Source of the DNA: Agarophyton chilense
Lineage: Eukaryota; Rhodophyta; Florideophyceae; Gracilariales; Gracilariaceae
DNA length: 64,000 nt
Direction of reading: 5' to 3'
NCBI GenBank assembly: GCA_030374765.1
Contig: JARGXX010000100.1
Coordinates: 1,116,001-1,180,000 of the forward strand
A program made the position numbers and the translations under genes. The notes below the pieces were generated by a model. That model worked only from the letters and a program-made list of their open reading frames with translations. It did no database searches and was not told the origin of the DNA. Positions 40,478-50,798 of this stretch are shown piece after piece; the stretch's first letter is position 1; every line of letters starts with the position of its first letter.

Positions 40478-42907
40478 TCAGCCAAAGTTTTTCTTCGAAT
40501 GCTTCGTCTCAGCAATGTCCTGGAAATCGAAGCAAAGTCTGCCAGTGAACAGACTCAGTTGAAGAGCATCTGTCAGAGAGCTGTCTTTCTTGGTAAGCGG
40601 ATCTGCCAGGTTGGAATGACTGGGAACCCACGATATCTTATCAACAGCACCAGTCTGAAATTCAAAACGGATGCAGCTAACATCACCACCAATCGATTTG
40701 TCGATAGAATTCTTCTGTGTCGATAGTGAAGTAAACAAGTCTTTAGAGTCCACAGCAAGTCTCAACTTGATTTCCATGCCTAGAAGCTCCGAGTATGCCT
40801 TAGAGATTGTCTTTCCTTCGTCAATCCCTTCCGAGGCAGCAAGAATCTCTGCAGCAGGTATGCTTTTGACGCGGCGCTTTGACTTGTGAGACAACCACGA
40901 TATGGCATGATAAATCGAGTTGTTCTTCATCTCACCGATAAGCAAACCAGTTAGAACTCCAAGTTGGCCACATTCATCTGTCCGTGACGTATCTGAAAAC
41001 ACTAGAACGCTGAGTTCATACTGATTTTTGTCTGTCGGTCTAGGGTAAGCAATAGTAGTTCCGAGCTTCTTCAGCTTGCGAACTATATTCACTTGTTCAA
41101 CAAGGTGACACACTTTTAGATCAGGGGCTTTTTGCTGCAGGTAGCTGGCATAGAATGAGCAGAATGGTGAAGCCGCAGTTCCGATCCATCCAAGTGAACT
41201 ATTTGTGGAGGCAAACACAGACTTCTCAATCTGATTGAGTGGCTCATCAAAATGCTTGCGGCGTTGCCTAGAAAACGGATACTCAGATACAGAGTTCATC
41301 TTATCGCCCGCATCTGTCTCAATGGTAAAGTCGCCATTTTGAACAGTGTTGATGCCAAAGAATCGGAGTTTGCCTGGTCCTTGCATCACATCACCAAACT
41401 TGAATCGTCTGCCAAACTCCTCCATAAAGCGTTTCACACGGTCGCCATCCCCTGCAGCTTTCAGGTCGTCAACTATTTTAGCAACAATTAATACCAGCCT
41501 TCCGTTTTCTTTCTGGAAGAAAAGCTGAGGAACATGGATCGACTGCTTGAGTCCAATGTCAAACATAACATTATCGGACTGGTTCTGCCACTTGGCATTT
41601 GCAGTGTCAAGGCCATAGGCAGCTGTCAGAAGTAGCCAAAGATGAGTCGATTTCATTTGGCTTTCTTTAGGTGGGCGAACATAGACGTTTCTTTGAGCCT
41701 CCCCTGTCTGCAGAAACGCAACCTTCACATCAGCCCTGTGGATTATCCAGCCGAATAGAGATGCAATTGATTCGAGGATCCGAAGTTTTGTGGGTGGGCA
41801 TGTGGTACAGTCTTTGCTCAAGACGTTCTTCAAATCGTCCTCGTTCCCATGTGGTGCAATACGTGCTTTAAGCTTGAGAGACCCGTCATCATTAGTCTTC
41901 ACTTTGTATAAGGTGTGACTGCTGATAACATTGGAGTTCGGAGGAACTTCTTCGTGTGTGACCGGGCGAACAGTCTTGAGAAATTTATCTTCCTCTGCAT
42001 TGTGGGCGTTGACTAAAGGGTATTGGTCAAACCCTTGTGCGTGGTGCCTTAGAAATGGTTTGTTCCCAAAATGGTCAAGAATCGATTCTAGGACTGATTT
42101 CTCAGTGCTTGTGACTTCCAGTTGTGCCACTGTACCAGAACTGGCTGGGAGTGTTTCAGTAAACTTCCATACCTCCTTCTCCATTTCAAGTTGTTCTACA
42201 TCCCCATCATCATAGTGTATGTTTAGACGACCATCTTCTGTTGCCGAGTGGACAGTGCCAGGGAAGAATTGTTCTTCAAGGGGCCAGAGAACAGAGATAT
42301 TGTCTCCTACAAAGGGTTCAACGTTTGAGGATTCAGTAGAGAAGTCATCATCAACAGGTGAATCAACAGGTGAATCAACAGGTGAATCAACAGGTGTGTT
42401 GATATCAGACGAACCTTGAGATAAGTCAACAGCAGTGTCACTTGGTACAGAGCATTCAAAGTTGACATCTGTGTTCATTTCAGCCTGTGTCTTTAAAGCA
42501 GTACAGTGGTCACTTGAAATCTCGGATATCGAGTCAATACCATCTTGTACTAGTTGGGCGAAGCTTTCTTGAGGCAGCGCTGGGCGAGCATCTTCAAATG
42601 CAACAGTGATTTCTCGATTATTGCGTCCTGGTACAGTCACTGAACGTGCATGCTGGTTGATAGAGAGGACCGGTTTGGGATCGGACCATTTTCCTCTCTT
42701 CTCAAATTCTTTGTTTTGGTATACTTCTATAAGATCACCAGCTGCAATTGGCACTTCGGTCACTGCCTTCGAGCGCAAAATAAGCACCAGTTTGCGACGA
42801 GCTTTAAGCTGGTCACGAGCATTGAGCACATCATCCGGGATTACAGTTTCGATAGGCTTTGCCACGATAGGGCTAGAAAAGCCTTTGGCTAGTTCGAATG
42901 CAGACAT
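40478..42907 (-). CDS. Copia RT-RNase H with Tudor-like linker, unit 3
   Basis: 809 codons, practically identical to unit 2. A Gly to Ser change in SWVPSHSN near the end is unique to this unit. Catalytic residues are kept. Confidence 0.9.
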   Translation of the reverse strand: MSAFELAKGFSSPIVAKPIETVIPDDVLNARDQLKARRKLVLILRSKAVTEVPIAAGDLIEVYQNKEFEKRGKWSDPKPVLSINQHARSVTVPGRNNREITVAFEDARPALPQESFAQLVQDGIDSISEISSDHCTALKTQAEMNTDVNFECSVPSDTAVDLSQGSSDINTPVDSPVDSPVDSPVDDDFSTESSNVEPFVGDNISVLWPLEEQFFPGTVHSATEDGRLNIHYDDGDVEQLEMEKEVWKFTETLPASSGTVAQLEVTSTEKSVLESILDHFGNKPFLRHHAQGFDQYPLVNAHNAEEDKFLKTVRPVTHEEVPPNSNVISSHTLYKVKTNDDGSLKLKARIAPHGNEDDLKNVLSKDCTTCPPTKLRILESIASLFGWIIHRADVKVAFLQTGEAQRNVYVRPPKESQMKSTHLWLLLTAAYGLDTANAKWQNQSDNVMFDIGLKQSIHVPQLFFQKENGRLVLIVAKIVDDLKAAGDGDRVKRFMEEFGRRFKFGDVMQGPGKLRFFGINTVQNGDFTIETDAGDKMNSVSEYPFSRQRRKHFDEPLNQIEKSVFASTNSSLGWIGTAASPFCSFYASYLQQKAPDLKVCHLVEQVNIVRKLKKLGTTIAYPRPTDKNQYELSVLVFSDTSRTDECGQLGVLTGLLIGEMKNNSIYHAISWLSHKSKRRVKSIPAAEILAASEGIDEGKTISKAYSELLGMEIKLRLAVDSKDLFTSLSTQKNSIDKSIGGDVSCIRFEFQTGAVDKISWVPSHSNLADPLTKKDSSLTDALQLSLFTGRLCFDFQDIAETKHSKKNFG
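42351..42396. repeat. 12-bp minisatellite, unit 3
   Basis: Same repeat and copy number as the other units. Confidence 0.88.
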
Positions 42908-45018
42908 AGTGTCGTTGCCATAGAGGTCATTGAGATTGACACAGCCTTGTATGCTGCGAGCTTTGGATCGAAGTCCGCGCCAGCAGCTTCTTTTAGACGA
43001 ATAAAGACGCTACGGATGATGCTGTGTTTAGACTCTATTGCATTCTTGGAGTGCCTACCAGGAGGCACTGGGTGAATTGGGATTCCAAGCTTCTTGGTGT
43101 AGTTCTTGAATGCACCTATTTGGAATGCCTTGTCTGCACGAATAGAGTCAGGGTACCAGAATTGTGATACCCATGAAGCTTCAAAGCCCACCACAGCTTC
43201 TGAGAGATTTGTCGAGGTAACTGCATAGACGCTCGAATATCGTGTGATGAGATCCATCAGATGCACTAGTAGTATTTCATCCAGATAGAGATGATCAACA
43301 CAGAGAACCTCGTTCAATTTCTTTGACAGAGAACTGATTGAAACCTTACGACTGGGCTGCGGGACCGATGTGCTCCGACAAGCCGTGCAGCGATTGACCA
43401 TGCCCGTGAGGTAGGAAGCTATGGTTTCATTCCAAAATCCGTTTCTCTCGAGGAGGAGCTTGTAGTCTGTATAGCTTGCATGACCACAAACGTGCTTGTG
43501 GACTTTGTCTATAATCTTCTTGACCTCAAGCCATGGTGCATTATCGAGAGTGACTGCTGAGAGGCATGACAGTGTAGAACCATTGTTACAATGAGAGGTA
43601 AACCGATCTAGAGCTATGTAGCTTAAGAAACTTTCATTGATTATAGATATATGGTCTCTATGACCATCAGCCAGGAAGACCAATGCATTTCTTCCAATAT
43701 GCTCGATGTTGGCCTTGCGAGTTACATTTCTTCCTATGACCCACTGAGAAGATCCATCCAGGACAAGGTGGGTGATACGGACTGGTCTACCTTGGTCAGA
43801 TGTCGCAGTGATGACAATAGATCCTAGGATGCAGCGTGCCGGACTGGAGTGTTCACCGACTCCATACTGCCAATGTGTATGTCCATCGAGTGCTTTGGGA
43901 ATAGCATCGAGCTTGGAATTGGGCGATATCCCTATATCGTCAGCAAGTAGATTCAGTTCGATAAGGCCAATTGCAGAGTACGGTGCTCCGTCGTCAAGTA
44001 GAGGTCCAACTTCTACAGGTGACTTGCCGGTACTAGCTGATGAACTAGTCAGAGTTGCCATATTAAACGACACTGTCTTCCTTTGCGACTTGTCTCTCCT
44101 TTCTTGATCATGGTCAGGGCGCAATCCAGGAGCTCGCGAAGCAGATGATGTAGCTGGTGCATCGAACGACTTGACATGATGAGGTAGTGAGCCGTCAGGG
44201 TTATAGTTACGTTTCCAATGACCGTATTTGCCGCATATGTCACAAGAATATTTCATTGAAGGAGACTGTTCTTTGTAACGGTAACCAGAACTGTTCTTGC
44301 TATAGCGATGTTGTTCGCGGTGTTGCGTGGTGCCAGCCGAACTAGCAGTAAGCGGTACAGTACCACTCAGGGCATGCGAAGTCTTGTCGCACTGCTTTAT
44401 TACCGAGGCCACTGACTGATACGTGATAGAGCTGAGAAACTCATCATTCGACGATTGAAAATTCAGGTTCTCATCGGAAGGTGCAGCTGCTGCCATGACA
44501 GAGACCCACTGAGAGTCGTCAATTGCAGAGTTGGATAGCAGCATTAGCGCCGTAATACACTCTGGAAGCTCAGTCGTTGCAGAGATGGAGTTAAACTTTG
44601 CAACTTGCGCGGAGAAACGGGATTCGAAGTTCTTCATAGTCTCTGTGTTGCCTCTACGAGTATTCCAGAGTTGGTTGAAATCGCGATAGGCCTCACTGAC
44701 TACAGAGAGAGCGTCCTTCTGGTAAATTTTTCCTACCAGATGATCCACAGCGCCATCTTCCGTCAACTGGCCATCAGCAGTTCCGGAGCAAAGGTCCTTT
44801 GCACGGCCATACAGTTGCGACTTAAGACATATAGCCTGAAGTGCAATTGGAATCTTGTTGCTGTTCGAAGCTGGTAGTGCGTTATGAAACGTTTGCCAGA
44901 GCTTCACAGCATCACGGTATTCTTCCTGGTCACCTTTGCCATCAGTCTATGGAGGAGACTTGGCATCCCAGGAGATCTTGGGCCGGGACGGCAGATTGGA
45001 TTGGGGCGCTGGGCCCAT
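42889..45018 (-). pseudogene. Copia gag-PR-IN, unit 3 (TAG near start)
   Basis: PBS ATG at 45016-45018, TAG at 44947-44949, then open to 42889. Residues as in unit 2. This unit lies next to the outer 5' LTR, so it is the only one whose transcript could start from the original promoter. Confidence 0.86.
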
Positions 45019-45021
45019 AAC

Positions 45022-45303
45022 TAAGAATGATTAGACTTGCGGTGTAGAACTAGGTACACACAGTGTAGGACAGAGTACACAATTGCTGCACCGAGCGGGG
45101 TCGCCACTGTTTACAAACATGAGGTACATAGATGTATAAATAGAGTACATTACAACATAATTAACGGGCGTAATACATGATATAAGAGGGTGCCATGTGG
45201 TACGAATGATGACTCATAGCAACGACAATTAAGTGTTCAAAATACAAAGCATTGAGCGGGCGCATTTGTAGACGATCGACTAGCATCAATGATCGTTCTC
45301 ATA
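45022..45303 (-). repeat. 5' LTR of the array (outer)
   Basis: Differs from the 30511 LTR at about seven sites (C at the left end; GGGTGCCATG, GATGACTC, CATTTGTAG and GACTAGCATC to the right), most of them transversions. These sites diagnose the hybrids. Confidence 0.93.
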
Positions 45304-45308
45304 ACTAC
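45304..45308. repeat. Target-site duplication ACTAC, right
   Basis: Partner of 30506-30510. Confidence 0.92.
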
Positions 45309-45771
45309 TGATTGGAGTGTTGAACTAGGATTCCATTTATGATGTGATTTACTGGATGTTGCACAACGCGAAGAGACTAGTGAAAAGAGCACCAGCCGCG
45401 GAGATTTTTGCTGCTGGAGAAGGTATAGTAGAAGGTAGAAGAAAAAATAATCAACAAGGCGTACGGAAAACAGCTAGATGCTGACATCCAGTTAAGAATA
45501 TTAGTCGATTCAAAGGACCTATTTATATATATGTCAACCCAAAACAATTTCTTTGACAAGACAATGAGAGGAGATGTGAGTAACATACGGTTTGAATTCG
45601 AGACTGGATCGGTAGAGTCAATTTACTGGATACCTGGATCCGGCAACCTTGCAGACCCGCTGACTAACAAAGACAGCTGTTTGACTGACGTACTACTGAA
45701 CACTGATTTCAGTGGCTTACCTGAAACCAAGAGATCCCAGAAAAACTTTGATTGAACTAGAAAGGGAGGAA
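45309..45771 (+). pseudogene. Copia RNase H region, 3' piece after the array
   Basis: Resumes the frame broken at 30510 and ends with MRGDVSNIRFEFETGS, GNLADPLTNKDSCLTD and KRSQKNFD, the C-terminus of this copia class. Stops interrupt the middle. Polypurine AAAGGGAGGAA follows at 45761-45771. Confidence 0.85.
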
Positions 45772-45992
45772 TATGTATGTTGCTAAAATACAAACCGATG
45801 CCCGAGAACACTAGTAATATGTACGAGAGAAGTAATAGCTTAGTAGTTATATTACGTGTACAGACACATTGGCTGTCTGCGACAGCATATAAACACAAGT
45901 CGATGCACCTCAAGGTCATCTAACTACGACTGAGGACGTAGACCTCAGAGTCCGCCTCAGAAATCTCTCTAGTTCCCGAATACTGTTCAATA
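45772..45992 (+). repeat. 3' LTR of the interrupted copia
   Basis: Starts TATGTATGTT right after the polypurine tract and ends near CTGTTCAATA, matching the end of the LTR at 48098-48317. Has an ATATAAACA promoter-like site. The 5' LTR is not found. Confidence 0.7.
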
Positions 45993-46368
45993 TCTACATA
46001 TCCAGAACATTTTTTCTAGAAAGAAATAAGATCCACTGGATCGTAGAACTCTGAAAAAGTGGCAGGTAGAATCCAAGCGAGAAAGAAATTGTAGTGTTAC
46101 TATCGACATGTTTCTCACAAGAGGTCGGTGAAGCATACGAATTCGTGACGACGTGCTTCTCAAAATACCCATTGCTATGAGAGAGCTGTGACGCAGTCGG
46201 ACACACATGTAACCTCAAAAAGGGATCCGAGCCCGCTTGAGTCAACACCAGGCCACGCAACAACTAGGACAGGCATCATGCAACAATGGCTTTGTAGCCG
46301 TAGTGAGTCAATACCTTATCCATTATGGGATCAGAACTAGTTTATAGGGAGTCGCAAATTGGCGTGCT
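45993..46368. other. Gap between copia remnants
   Basis: No gene recognised. The sequence is preserved in the mirror arm (59504-59878) but has no coherent frame. Confidence 0.4.
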
Positions 46369-48097
46369 TTAGTAAACCGGGGACTCAAAATTTTTCTGTA
46401 CTGACTCCGGTGCTCGATTTACAGGACACTTCGCCTTGTATGACATCCGAGATAGTGCGTGGCACATAGCATCTTTGACCATAGGCTCGATCAGTAGTCC
46501 TCTCACAATTCCCATTTGCTCAATATCATCTACCTTGGATGCATCAGAGCAAACAAGGATGCCTTGTTCATAATTATGTTTGTCATTTGGCTGGGGGCAT
46601 ACCATCCCTATGCCAAGTTTTTTTAGCTTTCGGCCTGTGTTAATCTGTTCTATCAGATGACAAACACATACATCTGGAGCTTTTTGCTGCAAGTAGCTAC
46701 TGTAGAACGAACTCTTTAACGAAGCTACTCTGCCAATCCAGCTAAGCGAGCTGTTAGCTGAGGCAAAAGCATTCTTATCGATTCTGTTGAGCTTCTGATC
46801 ATAGTCCTCTCTTATGGGATATGAGATTGTATATTCCATTGCTCAATCCATCTTAGTCGGCGTTAGTCTCGATCGTGATATAACTGTTCTGTTTCGTGTT
46901 TATCCCGAAGAATTCTAGCTTTCTAGGTCCATAGTCCACGACACCGAACTTACACTTGTCATTAAATTTGTTGAGAAGGTTTTTGCTCTGTTTCCTTCGC
47001 CAGCCACCTTAAAATTGTCAAAAATTTTGTCTACGATCAGCACCGGCCTTCCTCTGCTTTTGTAGAAGAGCTCGGAGACGTATGCAAACTGTAAAAGTCC
47101 AGTTTCGTCCTGATTTCGTCTGAGGCATTCTTCCATTTGCCAATTTGCGTTTACCAGCCTGTATGCTGCTATTAGCAGGAGCCATACATGCGTTTCCTTC
47201 AGGTGGCTTTCTTTTGGTGACCGAAAATAAACGTCACGCTGTCCTTGGCCTGTTTGTAGAAACGCATCTGTGTCATCATCTTTATGCAATGTCAAAACTT
47301 AAAGTGATACTATTCCTTCGAGTATCCTCAATCCTATCGGAGGGCGGGTTGAATAGTCTTTGCTCAGAACTTCTTTGATATTATCCTCATTGCCGCGGGG
47401 AGCCATCCGGGTTTTGAGTTATAATGTCCCATCGTCATTCTACGTGATCTTACATAATGTGTGGCTGCTAATAATACTAGCACCTGGGGGTAGCTTCCTG
47501 CGCAGAACTGTTTTTCTAGTTTTGAGAAATCTGTCTCCTTTTTTCCTGTATGAATTGACCATGGGGTATTGCTCGAACCCTTGCGTGTGGTGCTGGAGGA
47601 AAAGCTTGTCTCCGAAGTGGCATGAGAGCTATTTCAACACAGAGGCTTCTTCGCTTTCGGCTTGCAGGGCGGGTGAAGTCTTGCCGGAATTTGCTGAGAG
47701 TTTTGACTGTGAACTATCTTGGTAGTTCCAGACCTTTTGAGTCATATTAAGGACTTTTGTGCCGCGATTGTTGTGATGGACATTCTTTTGTCCGTCATCA
47801 GACTCAAAGTGGATAACCCGGGGCAGTACGTTTTACCAGGGTCCCAATAGATCTCGGCAAAGTCTCCAATGGCTGTGTCATTCCCTGAGTCGTCATTCGT
47901 TTCATCTTCAAAGTCAGCGTCATCATCAATTCTATTGTCGATGTTGTCCGGCAAAGTCATAATCTCGCTGCCCATATTTGTGGCATCAAGATGTCAGTGC
48001 CAATATCTTCGCTGATGGCATCAAGTCCGTCCTACACTGGCCTCGCAAAGCTGTTGTCTGGCAGCACTTTCCGTGTGTCTTCAAAGGTGGGAGTACG
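46369..48097 (-). pseudogene. Copia RT-RNase H remnant
   Basis: From about 48.09 kb down: PTFEDTRKVLPDNSFA, a decayed Tudor-like piece (GDFAEIYWDPGKTYCPG), RT pieces (DAFLQTGQGQRDVYFRSP; VDKIFDNFKVAGEGNR, where the second D of VDD is lost) and RNase H (SLSWIGRVASLKSSFYSSYLQQKAPD, ILVCSDASKVDDIEQMG). It ends truncated at 46369. Several frame breaks. Same class as the array family but clearly diverged. Confidence 0.85.
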
Positions 48098-48317
48098 TAT
48101 TGAACAGTAGTCGGATACTAATGGAGATCTGAGACAGCTGAAAATCCCGCTTGGTCATCTGGTCTAGTCAGATGACTATTGTTACCAGCATGGCGGTGTT
48201 TATATGCTGTAGATTCCATCTGCATTGTAATACAACTATAGCAACAGCCAAGTTCTAAGCGGTTGTAATGTCATATCTATCTTAACGTGTATATTTCAAA
48301 AGCTATCTACATTCATA
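48098..48317 (-). repeat. 3' LTR of a truncated copia
   Basis: Minus strand TATGAATGTAG to GTTCAATA, preceded by polypurine GGAAGGGAGGAA. It sits inside the older RT remnant, whose frame continues at 48097. Confidence 0.75.
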
Positions 48318-48329
48318 TTCCTCCCTTCC

Positions 48330-48993
48330 TGGCTATCCAAAATTCTTCTGAGAGCTTTTGGTTTCAGATAGATCGCTGAAGTTAGTGTTCAGTTTTTTAG
48401 TGTAGAGGGTCAGTTGTAGGGTATACTTCAAGAAGCTGTCATTCTTAGTCAGTGGGTCAGAAAGGCTGAAAGCGCCTTGTATCCAAGAAATGGATTCGAC
48501 ACAGCCAGTCTCGAATTCGAACCTTATGCTACTGACATCTCTCGTTATTGTCTTCTCTTTCGATTTTTTTTAGTAGACATGGACATTAATAAATCGTTGG
48601 AATCAACCGATATTCGTTGCTTGATTTCAATGTACAGTAGTTTTTTCATAAGCGCTTTTGGTCGTTTCTCTTTCGACAATGCCATTTCCCGCTGCCAATA
48701 TCCGCGCAACTGAAACGCTTTACAGGCTTTTTGGCCTTATGAAATCTCCACGAAATAACGTGGTAGATCGAGTATTTGGGCATCTTTCCAATTAACAAAC
48801 CCGCAATAGTTCCAATTTGCCCAACATCATCAACACAAGAAGCGTAACAGAATACTAAGACGCTGAGCTCGTATTCGGCTTTGTATTGCGGCCAAGGGTA
48901 GGTAATCACCGTACAAAGTATTAAGGCTTCCGTACCGTATTTATCTGCTCGATGGGATGCGATACTCTGATGTATGGTGTCTGTAAACGTCAT
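48330..48993 (-). pseudogene. Copia RNase H C-terminal remnant
   Basis: Reads YELSVLVFCYASCVDDVGQIG, AGLLIGKM and YHVISWRFHKAKKPVKR, then decayed to the terminus before 48330. A 5'-truncated piece with a 3' LTR. The mirror copy has a stop in YELS. Confidence 0.8.
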
Positions 48994-49271
48994 ATCCGTT
49001 CAAAGTAATTAGGGGACACAACGCGGGTGGCTACAACCCATGGAGACACAAGTAGTAGATATGCTCTCGAGAGTACCAGCCCAGAATAGGGCAAAGAAAA
49101 GAAGTCAAAGAAAGACGACAGAAAGAAGGAGTGTAATGGGTAGAGAGTGCGAAAAATGATCAATATATATGTGGCAGGCAGAGGCAAAGGTATAAAGATG
49201 TGATGTAATAAATGAAATGTGTAAAGGCCTATACCACGATGTAAAGACTGAATGTATATATCGCAACCGTT

Positions 49272-49583
49272 CTAGAAAATTGTATCGTTCTTTTTTCTGA
49301 CGCCGGCACGATGATGACGACTTTTATAATGAATTCGGAGATCGTGAGCTTCGGGGAACTTGATATCGCATACACGGCACCAGACGTCGGTGTCTTTGTA
49401 ATAAGCGCGTCGTAGTGCGTTTTGGTGCTTACGACCGCCTTGATGTACCTCTAATTGGCGCTGGCTCTGCACGTTGATGCTGCAAACGGCACAGCACTTC
49501 AGGGAGAGATTACGAGATGGAGAACGGCGCCAACGCTTCTCACGTTGAGTAACGACTGTTTTAAAAAACGCATTATGGAGCAT
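49272..49583 (-). CDS. Small two-finger JAZ/U1-type zinc-finger protein (left copy)
   Basis: 103 codons from ATG 49583. The basic N-terminus is followed by two fingers: CAVCSINVQSQRQLEVHQGG, with the second His five residues on (GRKH), and WCRVCDIKFPEAHDLRIHY with KSRHH. Both are Cys2-X12-His-X5-His, the spacing of U1-C, matrin and JAZ fingers that bind RNA or structured nucleic acid. A role in RNA or dsRNA binding is inferred only from this spacing. It is transcribed divergently from the C2H2 gene at 49959, with 375 bp between starts. The frame is identical in the mirror arm. Confidence 0.72.
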   Translation of the reverse strand: MLHNAFFKTVVTQREKRWRRSPSRNLSLKCCAVCSINVQSQRQLEVHQGGRKHQNALRRAYYKDTDVWCRVCDIKFPEAHDLRIHYKSRHHRAGVRKKNDTIF

Positions 49584-49784
49584 CTACAATCGCGATTTTT
49601 CAGTTCTTCTAATGCGGGCAATAAATATGCCAATCAGCGAGAAAACTCATTAAAATGCAGGCCATTAATTGGTTTCTTATTTTAGCTTCGTATTTCCAAC
49701 ACTTGGGTTAAATGTTTCTCATCATGTCGTAAAGAAAAATTAAAAAAAAAGTTTGTGACATTTGTGTTTCCAAAGCAACAGGGT

Positions 49785-49799
49785 GGGGGTCTTTTCATA
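49785..49799. promoter_or_regulatory. Conserved upstream box of the C2H2 family, copy 2
   Basis: Reverse-strand TATGAAAAGACCCCC between the divergent zinc-finger genes, about 160 bp before the C2H2 start codon. Confidence 0.45.
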
Positions 49800-49897
49800 T
49801 GTTAGACTTTTACTGCAAAGCGGAAGCTAGCTGCGGGTAGTTTTCTTAGTTTTTAAAGCATAAATACGATTAGCCTTTTGCAAACTTACACCCAACC

Positions 49898-49907
49898 CTT
49901 TATAGAG
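49898..49907 (+). promoter_or_regulatory. TATA-like element of C2H2 gene (left copy)
   Basis: CTTTATAGAG, about 52 bp before the ATG at 49959. Mirrored at 55970-55979. Confidence 0.4.
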
Positions 49908-49958
49908 CACTCAAAACGGCAGCAAGCATCGGTGTTCATTTGGTAGGCAATCATCTCG

Positions 49959-50798
49959 ATGGACCGCGATTCTCGACGTCATAAAAATGAACATAGTGGC
50001 CGAGGAAAACGGCCTCGGTCCGATGGTAGTAGAAGCTCATCACGATACTCTAACACAAATCAAAATCCAAGAAATGATGTTGCAATGCCGGACTCTGCAC
50101 ATATCCAAAGCCCGCCGCGACGCACGGCACTGTCAATTGGAGAGCTTCTCAATCCAGTGGCCAACAGTGAACAGCTTCTGCAGAGGCCTCGGCGACAAGC
50201 TGGACACATGCGGAATAGTCCGGAGCTTGACTCCCAATCAACTAGACCAGGGCCTGGGCACGCCAGAAAGAGGTCGCGAGTTTTAGGAGAAGTGCCCGAC
50301 TGGCTCCCCGAGACGTTGTTGCAACTTTCGGTGATGCATAGCGCATCCGGCGCTGGGCCTAGCAGCGGTGTGGTTTCCCAGAGAAACATGGAAGGCGGAA
50401 ATGCTGAAGAGAATCGTCGCAGTCATAATGGCGGCGGTGCAGCTCAGTCCCACAAAGTGTGTTGTGAGATATGTGGAAAGATGGTGCACAGGACCGGTAT
50501 TACGCGACACATGGCTACACATAATCCAAACAGGGTACGCCACTCATGCGGACAATGCGACAAAACGTTTTTGGACAAAGGAGCGTTGAGAAAACACATG
50601 CAGATACATGATCCTTCGTGCAGATTCTCTTGTAGTCGTTGCGACAAAAAATTCGTCAGCAGGTGCCACCTGGAGAGGCACATGCATATGCATGATCCGC
50701 AGAACAGGCCTAGATTTGAGTGCGACGGATGCGGCAAAATTTACGTACAAAGGTGGCACTTAACGAAACACAAGAGGGACGCTTGCAGGCGTCGATAG
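49959..50798 (+). CDS. C2H2 zinc-finger protein, four fingers (left twin)
   Basis: 279 codons from ATG. Basic N-terminal region with NLS-like GRGKRPRS and HARKRSR, Ser/Pro-rich middle, then four fingers from about residue 168: VCCEICGKMV, HSCGQCDKTF, FSCSRCDKKF and FECDGCGKIY. The first finger is one residue short between Cys and His, and the last is C2HC. This arrangement matches the 4113-4964 paralogue. Likely a nuclear DNA- or RNA-binding regulator; the target is unknown. One residue (Val for Leu in LLNPVANS) distinguishes it from the right twin. No introns as read. It sits about 330 bp from the palindrome-2 axis spacer. Confidence 0.88.
   Translation: MDRDSRRHKNEHSGRGKRPRSDGSRSSSRYSNTNQNPRNDVAMPDSAHIQSPPRRTALSIGELLNPVANSEQLLQRPRRQAGHMRNSPELDSQSTRPGPGHARKRSRVLGEVPDWLPETLLQLSVMHSASGAGPSSGVVSQRNMEGGNAEENRRSHNGGGAAQSHKVCCEICGKMVHRTGITRHMATHNPNRVRHSCGQCDKTFLDKGALRKHMQIHDPSCRFSCSRCDKKFVSRCHLERHMHMHDPQNRPRFECDGCGKIYVQRWHLTKHKRDACRRR

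Larger units (their letters stand above)
30511..45303 (-). mobile_element. Tandem array of three copia units sharing four LTRs
   Basis: Exact period of 4837 bp: LTRs at 30511, 35348, 40185 and 45022 (282 bp each) with three internal regions between them. The whole is flanked by one 5-bp TSD. Units 2 and 3 are almost identical; unit 1 has a handful of differences (such as Ser for Gly in FFPSTV). Each unit carries PBS, gag-PR-IN, RT-RNase H and PPT on the minus strand. All share a TAG 23 codons after the putative gag start, a frame change between IN and RT, and a mutated zinc knuckle. The array was therefore built from one already-damaged insertion by recombination, not by new transpositions. 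Confidence 0.95.

Noticed and set aside
45987-46263. Frames between copia remnants (73 and 89 codons)
   Set aside because: Two overlapping frames with no domain. Conservation in the mirror arm is no more than expected from arm identity.
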